Positions 18,857 to 27,210 are shown, numbered from the stretch's first letter. The stretch: 64,000 nucleotides of DNA from Candidatus Nitrosoglobus terrae (GCF_002356115.1 NZ_AP014836.1:1065001-1129000); one strand, 5' to 3'. The notes: generated by a model not told the origin, from the letters alone. Program-made: numbers and translations.

Positions 18857-18961
18857 TGGTATATGCTTTAGTTGTTAAATAAGCAATTAATAAAAATAGC
18901 CGCTTTGGAAATAACGCCCATTCATACTTCCTATAGTTTATTATCCTAAGAGGTTAGTACC

Positions 18962-19558
18962 TTGTCTATGCTCAGGTTTCTTCCTGGGATTATACTTAAT
19001 CAAGTGGCAAGCGCTATTCTTGTTTTTACTTTCATGGATTCCCATGGAGCAAGCTGGATACCTTATGCTACGCTTGCAGTAATTGCAGGTTTGCTTACAG
19101 CTTTTTGGCTCTCTTCTATTGCTAGTCATCTTAAGAAAGATGCATTAAGTCGTGTGAAGGAGAAATTGAGTCAAGAACGAGAGCAGATCCTTATTGCTTC
19201 AGCAAAGGAGAAAAATCGCATTTTTGAGCAAACTCATAAACGCATTTTAAAAGAAACTAACCAAGCCCATGCTAAAGCTAATCTTAAAGTAGGGGCGGTA
19301 GCAGCTGGAGCAGTAGGAGTAGGTATTGGGTTACTTTCTATTCAATTTTTTACTATTGGTATATTGACACTATTAACTACTGGCGGAGTTCTTACGGGTT
19401 ATATAATACGAGCACGCAGGAATGCACTACCTAGCTCAAAAGAAAAAATAGCTAAGGAAATTTTACCCAAACAAGAATCACCTAAACTTATTGAGATAAA
19501 TACCTTAGATACGACCTCTCTACATTCTGAAGAGAATCTCAATAGTAGTAAAAATTAG
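18962..19558 (+). CDS. Membrane protein with central coiled coil, unknown function
   Basis: A 198-residue protein with two hydrophobic segments at residues 5-50. A charged helical stretch with coiled-coil character follows at 55-105 (SRVKEKLSQEREQILIASAK), then glycine-rich hydrophobic segments at 108-150 and a polar tail. TTG at 18962 is preferred because AAGAGG (18948-18953) is 8 bases upstream; the ATG at 18968 is the alternative. I do not recognise a family. The PIG-L gene follows after 17 bases, so they probably share a transcript. Confidence 0.65.
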   Translation: MSMLRFLPGIILNQVASAILVFTFMDSHGASWIPYATLAVIAGLLTAFWLSSIASHLKKDALSRVKEKLSQEREQILIASAKEKNRIFEQTHKRILKETNQAHAKANLKVGAVAAGAVGVGIGLLSIQFFTIGILTLLTTGGVLTGYIIRARRNALPSSKEKIAKEILPKQESPKLIEINTLDTTSLHSEENLNSSKN

Positions 19559-19575
19559 AGTTATCGAGTCTAATT

Positions 19576-20232
19576 TTGAGCAAGATTCTAGTAATTAGCG
19601 CCCACCCTGATGATATGGAGATCGGAATGGGGGGTACTGTAGTTAAGAAAATAATGCAAGGAGCTCAAATTACCTCAGTAATTTTGACCGATGGTAGAAG
19701 AAGTTCAAATCCTTTTCAGTGGCCAGAAGAAAGGATGGCTAGCATCCGCAAGCAAGAGGCAATGAATGCAGCATTAATACTAGGAGTTAAAGAGGTCATT
19801 TTTTTTGATCTTCCAAAATTAACGGATAATCTTCATTATAATTTAGCTAAAGAACGACTGGGAACACTTATCAAGCAGCTGCAACCCGATGAAGTTTATT
19901 TTCCTCATGAATATTTAGATAGGCATCCTACTCATCAGCTGGCTGGGAAAATAACTAGAGAGTGCTTGGAAAACTCACTATCACTAGCAGCGATGTGGGC
20001 CTATGAGGTTTGGGGATTGTTCCCTACATGGGATCGTACTGAATATATTGATGATCAAGTGGGGAAAAAGATTCAGGCAATTGAGGCACATAAGAGTCAA
20101 GTGGCCTCTATTCCTTATGGGGAAGCTGTTATTGGGCTTAACCGGTGGCGAGCTGTATTTGAAAATCCTCAACAAGCTACTACTAAAGGTATATTTGCAG
20201 AAGTTTTTCTTCTAATGTCACCGACCTTCTAG
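19576..20232 (+). CDS. PIG-L (LmbE-like) family N-deacetylase
   Basis: The 218-residue protein opens with MSKILVISAHPDDMEIG, in which AHPDD(M)E supplies two zinc ligands, and has the third histidine in RHPTHQ near residue 117. Such enzymes deacetylate N-acetylglucosaminyl groups on lipids or small molecules. The start codon is TTG at 19576. It converges on, and overlaps by 15 bases, the 3' end of hpnL. Its place beside the hopanoid genes suggests a sugar-lipid substrate, but HpnK already covers the known deacetylation step. Confidence 0.85.
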   Translation: MSKILVISAHPDDMEIGMGGTVVKKIMQGAQITSVILTDGRRSSNPFQWPEERMASIRKQEAMNAALILGVKEVIFFDLPKLTDNLHYNLAKERLGTLIKQLQPDEVYFPHEYLDRHPTHQLAGKITRECLENSLSLAAMWAYEVWGLFPTWDRTEYIDDQVGKKIQAIEAHKSQVASIPYGEAVIGLNRWRAVFENPQQATTKGIFAEVFLLMSPTF

Positions 20233-21171
20233 TATTTGCCATGTAATCAATGCCGGAATTCCCAACATAACATCACGCAGACGTTTAATAATAGACAACG
20301 CTAAACCTATCTCGGGCGCTAAACCAAATACCTCTCCTAAAATCATATATCCCCCTTCTTGAATTCCATAAGCCCCAGGAATGATAGTTCCAGCACTACG
20401 GACCGCTTGACCTAAGCTTTCTAAGATCAAAGATTCTTGTAGACTAATTGGAGTACCAATAAAATTAAGGGCTAACCATGTTTCAAAAGTCCCGAGAACC
20501 CAAGAAATCAAGTGAAAGTTGCAAGCTAGCATTAAGGTCTTCGGATTACGATAGAACTGCTGGATATTATTATGGAGTCCATTAATAGCATCAGCAGATA
20601 AAGTAGGCCAATGCGTAGCTAGCCAAGAAAACAGTCTCTCAAAGAGGAGAAAAAAACCACTACGCTGTATAATTAAAAATGCGAGTACACCAAATACTGA
20701 AATAATTAAACCAATGGTTACCCCCTCAACGATTCGGCCATGATAGCCGCTAATAATTAATAGGATTAGCCCTATTAAGGTAAATAAAAATTGGCTAATT
20801 GCTTCCATAGTCAGATCAACAATTACACTAGCACTGGCATCTCTGCCAGTTAAGCCACGAAGTATTAGTAGCCGGACACCAATAATAGCCCCACCCAATG
20901 AAACTACCATAGGTAATAGGCTATCTATAGCCTCTCGTATCCATCGCGTTATAGTAAAAGCTGATAACGAAGGTGTCCATATTTGTTGGAACAAAGTACG
21001 CCAAGCTAATCCAGAGAGAAAAAGTTGCGGTAGATGAATAATAATGATAGCTAAAATACCCCATCCTATAGCTGTAACTGCTTGAATTACATTATTTAAA
21101 CCTTGATGTACTATTAGCAAAATGGCTAAAGTTAGCCCAGCAATAGTAACTACAATCATACCTAGACGCAT
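20218..21171 (-). CDS. hpnL: HpnL, hopanoid-cluster UPF0104-type membrane protein
   Basis: The 317-residue protein has seven to eight hydrophobic segments and fits the lysylphosphatidylglycerol-synthase-like (UPF0104) membrane family. The C-terminal block GTIIPGAYGIQEGGYMILG is typical of it. In hopanoid clusters this family is named HpnL and lies after hpnK, as here; its biochemical role is not settled. It is the last gene of hpnI-J-K-L, 78 bases after hpnK, and overlaps the convergent PIG-L gene by 15 bases. Confidence 0.85.
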   Translation of the reverse strand: MRLGMIVVTIAGLTLAILLIVHQGLNNVIQAVTAIGWGILAIIIIHLPQLFLSGLAWRTLFQQIWTPSLSAFTITRWIREAIDSLLPMVVSLGGAIIGVRLLILRGLTGRDASASVIVDLTMEAISQFLFTLIGLILLIISGYHGRIVEGVTIGLIISVFGVLAFLIIQRSGFFLLFERLFSWLATHWPTLSADAINGLHNNIQQFYRNPKTLMLACNFHLISWVLGTFETWLALNFIGTPISLQESLILESLGQAVRSAGTIIPGAYGIQEGGYMILGEVFGLAPEIGLALSIIKRLRDVMLGIPALITWQILEGR

Positions 21172-21249
21172 AATTTTTTGAATCTCTAAGTAGAAGAAGA
21201 TAGAAAATCCATTTTCAGCAATATAATAGAGAAAGGGTATTTTTGAAAT

Positions 21250-22086
21250 TTAAGAGTGTAAGCTAGCAATATCGCTAAAGGAAATCATCTGAATTCCAGA
21301 TGATTGTAAGATATTTTGTATATCCCTATTAGTGAGTGCATTTAATTCTGCAGCTCGATCTGTCTGATCTGGAAGAGGGTGGTAATCAGTAGGCTGATCA
21401 ACAGCAGGGTGGAAGTATATTTCTGAGACTCCTTCGGGTAATTTTGAAATTAGAGCCAATACCCGCTCAGCTGTCATCTTTCCAGTATCGTGGAAGCCAA
21501 AGATATAATCATTACTGAATATATTTGCTTGGCGTAATTGGTCTGACATAATCCAGAGCCATGGCTTTAGAAAAAAGCTTGAAAGAATAGTAGCTTTTGA
21601 AGCTGGTTCATATGGAAGTCGTATAGCACGTAGCTCAAATTCGCGCCCAATCTTAAGGATAATTCGTAAAATAGTAGGATGTAGATGCATATGATGATGA
21701 GCATTTACATGATCAAGCGCCAATCCTGTTGCTATAAAAGCTTCAAATTGAGCCCTGATCTCAGATTCAATCTGTTTACGTACTCGAGGTAAGCAGTAAA
21801 AACGTACTCCAGCCCGTACTAAATTGCTAGGTAATCGGCCATTGGAATCTACCAGATCTGAGATAATATCCGGTGATAATACTGGATAACCATCTGCTAC
21901 TACTACATGCAACCCTACTTTAAGGGTAGGTATACAGTGAGCACGCCTTACAGCATCGGCAGCAGCAGCTTCACCCACCATTAAGCTTGCAGTAGTCAGT
22001 ATGCCTTTACGGTGAGCTTGCTCAATAGCTTCATTAACAGATAAAGATAACCCAAAATCGTCTGCAGTGACGATGAGCTGCTTCAC
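21250..22086 (-). CDS. hpnK: HpnK, hopanoid-associated YdjC/ChbG-type deacetylase
   Basis: The 278-residue protein carries the YdjC signature: VTADDFGLS at residues 7-15 with the metal-binding Asp, and NAHHHMHLHP near residue 128 with metal histidines. HpnK removes the acetyl group from GlcNAc attached to bacteriohopanetetrol by HpnI, before HpnJ forms the cyclitol ether. Its start overlaps the hpnJ stop by 4 bases (ATGA), showing translational coupling. Confidence 0.91.
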   Translation of the reverse strand: MKQLIVTADDFGLSLSVNEAIEQAHRKGILTTASLMVGEAAAADAVRRAHCIPTLKVGLHVVVADGYPVLSPDIISDLVDSNGRLPSNLVRAGVRFYCLPRVRKQIESEIRAQFEAFIATGLALDHVNAHHHMHLHPTILRIILKIGREFELRAIRLPYEPASKATILSSFFLKPWLWIMSDQLRQANIFSNDYIFGFHDTGKMTAERVLALISKLPEGVSEIYFHPAVDQPTDYHPLPDQTDRAAELNALTNRDIQNILQSSGIQMISFSDIASLHS

Positions 22087-23507
22087 GCCCTATCTTCCCG
22101 CTGATTCAGGAAACGGAAAAACTCTACGCCTTCTCGTAGACGTCGTTTAGTCATCTCCCAACTTCGCATCATCTCCCAAGTAATTTCACCAATTTTACGA
22201 GGACGAAAATAAAAACGTTTATAAAAGGTCGAGAGCCCTTCAAAAATTTCCTCATGGGAAAGATGGGGATACTCTAAAGAACTAATTTGCAGTCCATTAC
22301 CGGCAACCAAACCCTGTTCGTTGTTACGTAGCCAGCCATTTTCTTGAGCTTGGCGATAGAGGAAAGTGCCTGGATAAGCTGCCGCTAATGAAACTTGAAT
22401 AGTATGAGGATTAATATCTTGAGCAAATCGAATAGTTTCTTCAAGGGTTTCTTGAGTCTCGCCAGGTAAGCCAACGATGAAGGTTCCGTGGATTTTAATA
22501 CCTAATTTATGGCAGTCAGCGGTAAATTGGCGGGCAAATTCAATACGCATTCCTTTTTTAATATTAAAGAGAATTTGCTGACTACCTGTTTCATAGCCTA
22601 CTAACAATAGCCTTAAGCCATTGTCTTTCATAATTTTCAATGTTTCGTAAGGAACATTTGCTTTAGCATTACAGGACCAAGTGACCCCAAGTTTTCCAAG
22701 CAAACGAGCAGTTTCTTCAGTACGAGACTTATCATCAGTGAAGGTATCATCGTCAAAGAATATCTCTTTAACTTGGGGGAAATAGCGTTGAATTTTTGCA
22801 ACTTCCGCTGCCACCGTTTCAGGACTCTGGGTTCGATATTTATGCCCGCTGATAGTTTGAGGCCAGAGACAGAAAGTACAGCGTGACTTACAACCGCGCC
22901 CAGTATAAAAAGAAACATAAGGATGCTCTAAGTAGCCGATGAAATAATCTTCAATAACTAAATCACGTTTATATACATCGATAACAGAAGGTAATGCATC
23001 CATGTCCTTGATAAGATCACGTTCTCGATTATGAACTGCGTTGCTATTTACTTGATAGCTGATACCATCAATCTCTGCAAAAGGACGGCCTTCAGCAACC
23101 TCTTGAATAGTATAGTCAAACTCGCTACGGGCAATAAAATCAATAGCCGGTGATGCCATCACTGAAGGTTCAGGGTTTACTGCTACATGGGCACCTACTA
23201 AGCCAATTTTAAGTCTTGGATTTATCTCCTTTAGCGCCTCAGCAACTTTGATATCATTATTAAAGGAAGGTGTACTGGTATGTAATATAGCCAGCTCATA
23301 GTCATGAACTAATGGTAATACTTGCTCTAGGGATAATCCTCGAGCAGGTGCGTCTATAAGTTTACTATCTGGGACTAATGCTGCTGGTTGAGCTAACCAA
23401 GTAGGGTACCAGAACGAGCGGATCTCCCTACGGGCTTGATATCGTGAACCAGCGCCTCCATCAAAACCATCAAATGAAGGTGGGTTGAGGAATAGGGTTT
23501 TCATCAT
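22083..23507 (-). CDS. hpnJ: HpnJ, radical SAM enzyme of hopanoid cyclitol-ether synthesis
   Basis: A B12-binding-like N-terminal domain (residues 1-150) precedes a radical SAM core with the cluster ligands Cys206, Cys210 and Cys213 in GRGCKSRCTFCLWP. Residues PETVAAEVAKIQRYFPQVKE and DDDTFTDDKSR are typical of the HpnJ family. The protein is 474 residues, the usual length. HpnJ converts the glucosamine of BHT-glucosamine into the cyclitol ether. It starts 15 bases after hpnI (Met1 or Met2 possible) and overlaps hpnK. Confidence 0.93.
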   Translation of the reverse strand: MMKTLFLNPPSFDGFDGGAGSRYQARREIRSFWYPTWLAQPAALVPDSKLIDAPARGLSLEQVLPLVHDYELAILHTSTPSFNNDIKVAEALKEINPRLKIGLVGAHVAVNPEPSVMASPAIDFIARSEFDYTIQEVAEGRPFAEIDGISYQVNSNAVHNRERDLIKDMDALPSVIDVYKRDLVIEDYFIGYLEHPYVSFYTGRGCKSRCTFCLWPQTISGHKYRTQSPETVAAEVAKIQRYFPQVKEIFFDDDTFTDDKSRTEETARLLGKLGVTWSCNAKANVPYETLKIMKDNGLRLLLVGYETGSQQILFNIKKGMRIEFARQFTADCHKLGIKIHGTFIVGLPGETQETLEETIRFAQDINPHTIQVSLAAAYPGTFLYRQAQENGWLRNNEQGLVAGNGLQISSLEYPHLSHEEIFEGLSTFYKRFYFRPRKIGEITWEMMRSWEMTKRRLREGVEFFRFLNQREDRA

Positions 23508-23522
23508 AAAGTTTTTGACTCC

Positions 23523-24671
23523 TTAATCCTTAATTACTAGCTGGCTATTGGCTTTAACTAAAAAATTATGCTGTCGCCATTGTATACTGCGCCCAAAGAA
23601 GCTAACGCTCCATACTATAAAAGTAAGTAAATCTCGTAATGGTATTAAAAGTATATCGGAGCTACGAATTTCTAGCTCTAAATTACGGTATATAAATAGG
23701 TGCATTAGTAGCCGAATGGTAATCGCTATACTCACTACAGTAAGCCCAAGCATATAAGAGGGTGCTACAGCTAAAAACAGCAATGAAACAGGAATAGCAT
23801 GGACAATAACAGAGAATGTATGACCTATTGGCTGAACACTATATATAGTTCGCGCCCAACGCAACTCATGCAAAAATAAACGTTTAAAATTAGGTTCCTC
23901 TACTATATTTTTTACTAGATATGAAGAGAGATGCACTTGATAGCCCAAATCAAAGGTTAATTTCCCTAGCAGATAATCATCTGCTAAAACAGATAAAAGT
24001 TTGTTAAATCCGCCCATTTGCTCTAGAACATCTCGTCTGATAGCCATAGTTGGGCCAAAACAGTAGCGAATTTTTTGTATGGCATTAGCAATAAGAACCG
24101 AAGGTAAAAACCATCCATTGATAAATAGAGTACTTAGCCTAGAGGCAATGCCTTTTATAGGGAAACATAGGTATAAACAAGTTACAGCACCTATCTTATT
24201 ATTTTCAAAAGGAGCAACAATGGATTTTAAATAATTTGAGTCAACCCGTATATCACTATCAGCAATTATGATCCAATCATATTTGGATTGTTGATACATA
24301 TTTATCAAGTTATTTATTTTGGGGTTTATTCCGTGTACGCGATCATCAATCACCAAACTTAAATCTAGGTCAGAAAATTCTTTAAGGAGGCGCTGTATAA
24401 TGGGTACAGAGAGGTCTAATGGATCAGAAACACCAAATATAATTTGGTAGTAAGGATACTCTTGTTCGCAAAAAGAGCGAAGATTCTCATAGAGATCCGG
24501 ATCTAAACCACAAATAGGCTTTAGTAGGGTAACAGGGGGACAAAATTTTGATGTTATTGAATCTTGTGTAGCAGTAAATCTGCTAACACAACGTACAGCA
24601 AAGATCAGATATAAAATTGAAGCTACAACACAGCTAAACGTAGCAAATTGAGCTAGAAAAGAAATTGTTAT
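23523..24671 (-). CDS. hpnI: HpnI, hopanoid glycosyltransferase (non-canonical start)
   Basis: HpnI adds GlcNAc to bacteriohopanetetrol. The first usual start codon in frame (TTG at 24356) would give only 277 residues and cut the catalytic domain. Reading the minus strand upstream, the frame stays open to a stop at 24708-24710. It encodes an N-terminal membrane segment, then CPPVTLLKPICGLDPDLYE and NLRSFCEQEYPYYQIIFGVS, which are standard HpnI sequence. No ATG, GTG or TTG occurs in that 350-base extension. GGAG (24680-24683) is followed 8 bases later by ATA (24671), used here as a provisional start; ATT at 24665 is another option. The catalytic DSD (ADSDIRV) and C-terminal membrane segments are present. 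Full length is about 382 residues, normal for the family. Confidence 0.85.
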   Translation of the reverse strand: MTISFLAQFATFSCVVASILYLIFAVRCVSRFTATQDSITSKFCPPVTLLKPICGLDPDLYENLRSFCEQEYPYYQIIFGVSDPLDLSVPIIQRLLKEFSDLDLSLVIDDRVHGINPKINNLINMYQQSKYDWIIIADSDIRVDSNYLKSIVAPFENNKIGAVTCLYLCFPIKGIASRLSTLFINGWFLPSVLIANAIQKIRYCFGPTMAIRRDVLEQMGGFNKLLSVLADDYLLGKLTFDLGYQVHLSSYLVKNIVEEPNFKRLFLHELRWARTIYSVQPIGHTFSVIVHAIPVSLLFLAVAPSYMLGLTVVSIAITIRLLMHLFIYRNLELEIRSSDILLIPLRDLLTFIVWSVSFFGRSIQWRQHNFLVKANSQLVIKD

Positions 24672-24835
24672 TATCTTAACTCCAAAGTTAATTTCTATAT
24701 TTAATAGTTAGTCCTATGCAATCGTTATTATAACTGAAATTATCTTCTATAAACATTATGTTGATTAATAACATTAAATAGTAATAATAGGGATAGGTCT
24801 TTTTTATATCTGATTAAAAATTTTTATTTTTGTAT

Positions 24836-24851
24836 CATATTACGTAATATG
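24836..24851. repeat. Perfect 16-base palindrome
   Basis: CATATTACGTAATATG is identical to its own reverse complement and lies about 165 bases upstream of hpnI. It could be an operator for hpnI. In such AT-rich DNA a chance origin remains possible. Confidence 0.45.
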
Positions 24852-25092
24852 TAATTTAATTTAAAAATACTAATAATAAATACTAATTTATCAATGTTAT
24901 AACCCTCGATAATGTCCCTTATCACAGGTTAATCAAAAAAACACTAAAAACCCCATACAGACAAATTACCAGATGGATGTTTTAAGTGGGGGAGTTTTTA
25001 CCCACCCTTGGAAGTGAGGTATTAGGGGATCAGGTAAGTTCTAGATTAGCTTGATAGCACTATGAACGTCTACAAGCCCCAAATTCTAATTT

Positions 25093-25308
25093 TCAGTTAT
25101 ACCTACACTTCTTTATTACTAGATGCATTATTTCTCTTGCTTTATCACTTTCATTAAGAGTTGATAATTCTTTACTATATTTAGCTCGTAATACCCCGAC
25201 TAACGATTCAAACGCTGCCTTTGCATTATCTGGATTGATATAATCCTGTAACGATAATTTTACTTGAAATAGCTTCTTATCTTTGAATCGGATACAATTT
25301 CTGAATCT
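25093..25308 (-). pseudogene. Decayed ORF remnant (71 codons open, no start)
   Basis: On the minus strand a frame runs open from a TAG at 25309-25311 to TGA at 25093-25095. It encodes well-formed sequence such as SLQDYINPDNAKAAFESL and LSTLNESDKAREIMHLVI, but the only ATG is near the end and no GTG/TTG is available. It looks like the C-terminal end of a lost gene. I do not recognise the family. Confidence 0.35.
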
Positions 25309-25527
25309 CTAAAACTGTCATACCAGACAGGGTTTTTTGCCACAACTGGACTTGTGCGTTGTAGTTGACCGAGAAGGTGAGTAGTAATAGGGAATGAATA
25401 TAAATAATCTTCGTAACGTTATCGCTTGCCGAAGGCATTTTATAGCAGTATAAAGTATTAGCTAGTTTGATGATAAAATGTGACTGATTTATGGTAATCT
25501 AGGAGAGTTTAAGTGTAATTTTATGGT

Positions 25528-25884
25528 ATGAGCCTTATGAATCTTTCCGATGAGCTAAAACAAAGAATCAAGGCTAATGGTCAGCGAGGTAGTGGATGCC
25601 AAGCATTTTTAGCTAGAGGTAGTGAAATTAGCCAAGCCCTAGAAAATGGCCATACTGCAAAAGAAATATGGGCGCTACTTCGAGAGAAAGGCGTTATGCC
25701 TATTCAATACCGAACATTTACCCACTATATAAATCGGTATTTAAAAAACTACAGCCAGCAAACGACTACTCTTTCCTTGCTCAAAGCAAAAATGTTTATA
25801 GGAAAACTAAAACAGCGAAAAGGCCAGTTAACCAAGAAATTTATATTTGATGCTAAAGGTAAAAGTAAGGAAGATCTTATTTAG
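25528..25884 (+). CDS. traK: TraK-family conjugal transfer protein (IncP type)
   Basis: The 118-residue basic protein resembles IncP TraK in layout: SDELKQRIKANGQRGSGCQAF with the following helical, basic region and GHTAKEIWALLREKGVMPIQY followed by RTFTHYINRYLKN. In IncP plasmids TraK binds and bends DNA at oriT to help form the relaxosome. The assignment is supported strongly by the next two genes, which are TraL- and TraM-like in the IncP order. Met4 at 25537 is an alternative start. No relaxase gene is present nearby. Confidence 0.75.
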   Translation: MSLMNLSDELKQRIKANGQRGSGCQAFLARGSEISQALENGHTAKEIWALLREKGVMPIQYRTFTHYINRYLKNYSQQTTTLSLLKAKMFIGKLKQRKGQLTKKFIFDAKGKSKEDLI

Positions 25885-25900
25885 TTTAGGAGATATATAA

Positions 25901-26719
25901 GTGGCAAAAGCGCATTTTACTTTACAAGGAAAAGGCGGTGTTGGTAAAAGCTTAGTATCAGCGCTTATCGCTCAGCACCGCCAAGAAAATAATGTGCCTC
26001 TAATTTGTATAGATACCGATCCGGTCAATGCTACCTTTGCAGGTTATACAGCCTTTCCAGTTAAGCGGGTAGAATTATTAAAAGAAAATGTAATTGATGA
26101 GCGTGAATTTGATCATCTCATAGAAATAATTGTGGAAAATGATAATGCTGAGATTATTATCGATAATGGCTCATCAAGCTTTATCCCCCTATCTTCCTAT
26201 CTGGTTGAAAATGAGGCAATAGAGATGCTTCAGGATATGGGCCACTCTGTTTTTATTCATCCAGTGGTGACAGGAGGTCAAGCCCTTATAGACACGCTCT
26301 CTGGTTTTGATTCGTTGGCTCGCCAATTCCCAGAATCAGCAAAGATGGTGGTATGGCTCAATCAATATTTTGGAGCTATTGAAAAAGAAGGTAAGACTTT
26401 TGAGAACATGAAAGTATATCAGGATCATAAGGATCGAATAAAAGGAATCATAAGTATTTATCGTAATAGTGGATCTACTTTTGGGGAAGATATCCAAGAG
26501 ATGCTTGAGAATAGGATGACTTTTAATCAAGCTATCCAATCTGATCAATTTAAATTGATGTCTAAACATCGTCTTAAAATAATGAAAAAAGCGCTCTTTG
26601 AGCAAATGGATCCAATACTAGGAGTTGAAATAATACCACCAGTACCAACAATTGACGGTGATCTACAGCAACTTCCTATTAAAAAAACGAAAAAAGGAAA
26701 TAAAGGTTCTAAACTTTAA
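25901..26719 (+). CDS. traL: TraL-family P-loop ATPase (ParA/MinD-like) of IncP-type transfer regions
   Basis: The 272-residue protein begins MAKAHFTLQGKGGVGKS, a deviant Walker A motif with Lys16. It continues with LICIDTDPVNATFAGY, IIDNGSSSFIPLSSYL and HPVVTGGQALIDTLSGF, stretches I associate with IncP TraL. The start is GTG at 25901 with AGGAG 8 bases upstream. TraL is dispensable for RP4 transfer in some assays and its exact role is unclear. It lies 16 bases after traK. Confidence 0.85.
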   Translation: MAKAHFTLQGKGGVGKSLVSALIAQHRQENNVPLICIDTDPVNATFAGYTAFPVKRVELLKENVIDEREFDHLIEIIVENDNAEIIIDNGSSSFIPLSSYLVENEAIEMLQDMGHSVFIHPVVTGGQALIDTLSGFDSLARQFPESAKMVVWLNQYFGAIEKEGKTFENMKVYQDHKDRIKGIISIYRNSGSTFGEDIQEMLENRMTFNQAIQSDQFKLMSKHRLKIMKKALFEQMDPILGVEIIPPVPTIDGDLQQLPIKKTKKGNKGSKL

Positions 26720-26733
26720 TTAAAAAAATTAAA

Positions 26734-27165
26734 ATGGTGCTAGATCGAGATGAAATTATTCAAATAATCGCTAAGGATTTTGGTATTCTCCTAACTAAAG
26801 ATGATCCTGTATTAGCAGTACTAGCAGTGCACGATGTAGTGCTTGGTTACTATACTAATGAGGTTAATATTAATATAGAGCGGCTCAAAAAAAACTTAGA
26901 GTTTATTTCAGACCAGCATCAAGCTCATACTAAGACTTTAAGTGAATCGTTAATCGTTAAGGCGGTTCAGCAAATTAGCGAGGAAAGCCAAAATTTCCAG
27001 AAAAACCTCCATCTCTTACTAGAACAGGAACATCAACGCCATCAAATAATGTTAGAGGCATTAACAGAGCGTAGTGAGTTAGCAAATAAACAAGCTACCA
27101 TTGCAATGTGGGTAGCTGTGGTTTTCAGTTTAGTCTCTATGGTGACTATTGCTGTAATCCTATGA
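26734..27165 (+). CDS. traM: TraM-family conjugal transfer protein (IncP type)
   Basis: The 143-residue protein has an N-terminal segment FGILLTKDDPVLAVLAVHDV matching the start of IncP TraM. A long hydrophilic helical region with coiled-coil character follows (residues 45-115), then a single C-terminal transmembrane helix (about 121-142). It follows traL after 14 bases, preserving the K-L-M order of IncP plasmids. Downstream there is no further transfer gene. Confidence 0.72.
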   Translation: MVLDRDEIIQIIAKDFGILLTKDDPVLAVLAVHDVVLGYYTNEVNINIERLKKNLEFISDQHQAHTKTLSESLIVKAVQQISEESQNFQKNLHLLLEQEHQRHQIMLEALTERSELANKQATIAMWVAVVFSLVSMVTIAVIL

Positions 27166-27210
27166 CCATAACGATGTGTATTAGAAATAAAACATAAAGA
27201 GAGGTGAAGT

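Larger units (their letters stand above)
24711..25527. other. Long AT-rich intergenic region between hpnI and traK
   Basis: No convincing gene lies here. It holds the likely hpnI promoter, a 16-base palindrome (24836-24851), a G-rich/C-rich patch near 24955-25010, and a decayed minus-strand open frame (25093-25308). A weak hairpin (CTGTC/GACAG with GGTTTTTT, 25315-25338) lies further on. Because traK of IncP plasmids lies beside the transfer origin, an oriT relic would be expected in this stretch, but I could not identify one convincingly. Confidence 0.6.

Noticed and set aside
24357..24710. hpnI as a truncated pseudogene
   Set aside because: The upstream frame is open and encodes conserved HpnI sequence without frameshift; only the start codon is unusual.
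25243..25249. ATCCTG resembling the IncP nick site
   Set aside because: A six-base match is expected by chance in 800 bases searched on both strands, the base before it does not fit the consensus, and no relaxase-binding inverted repeat lies beside it.
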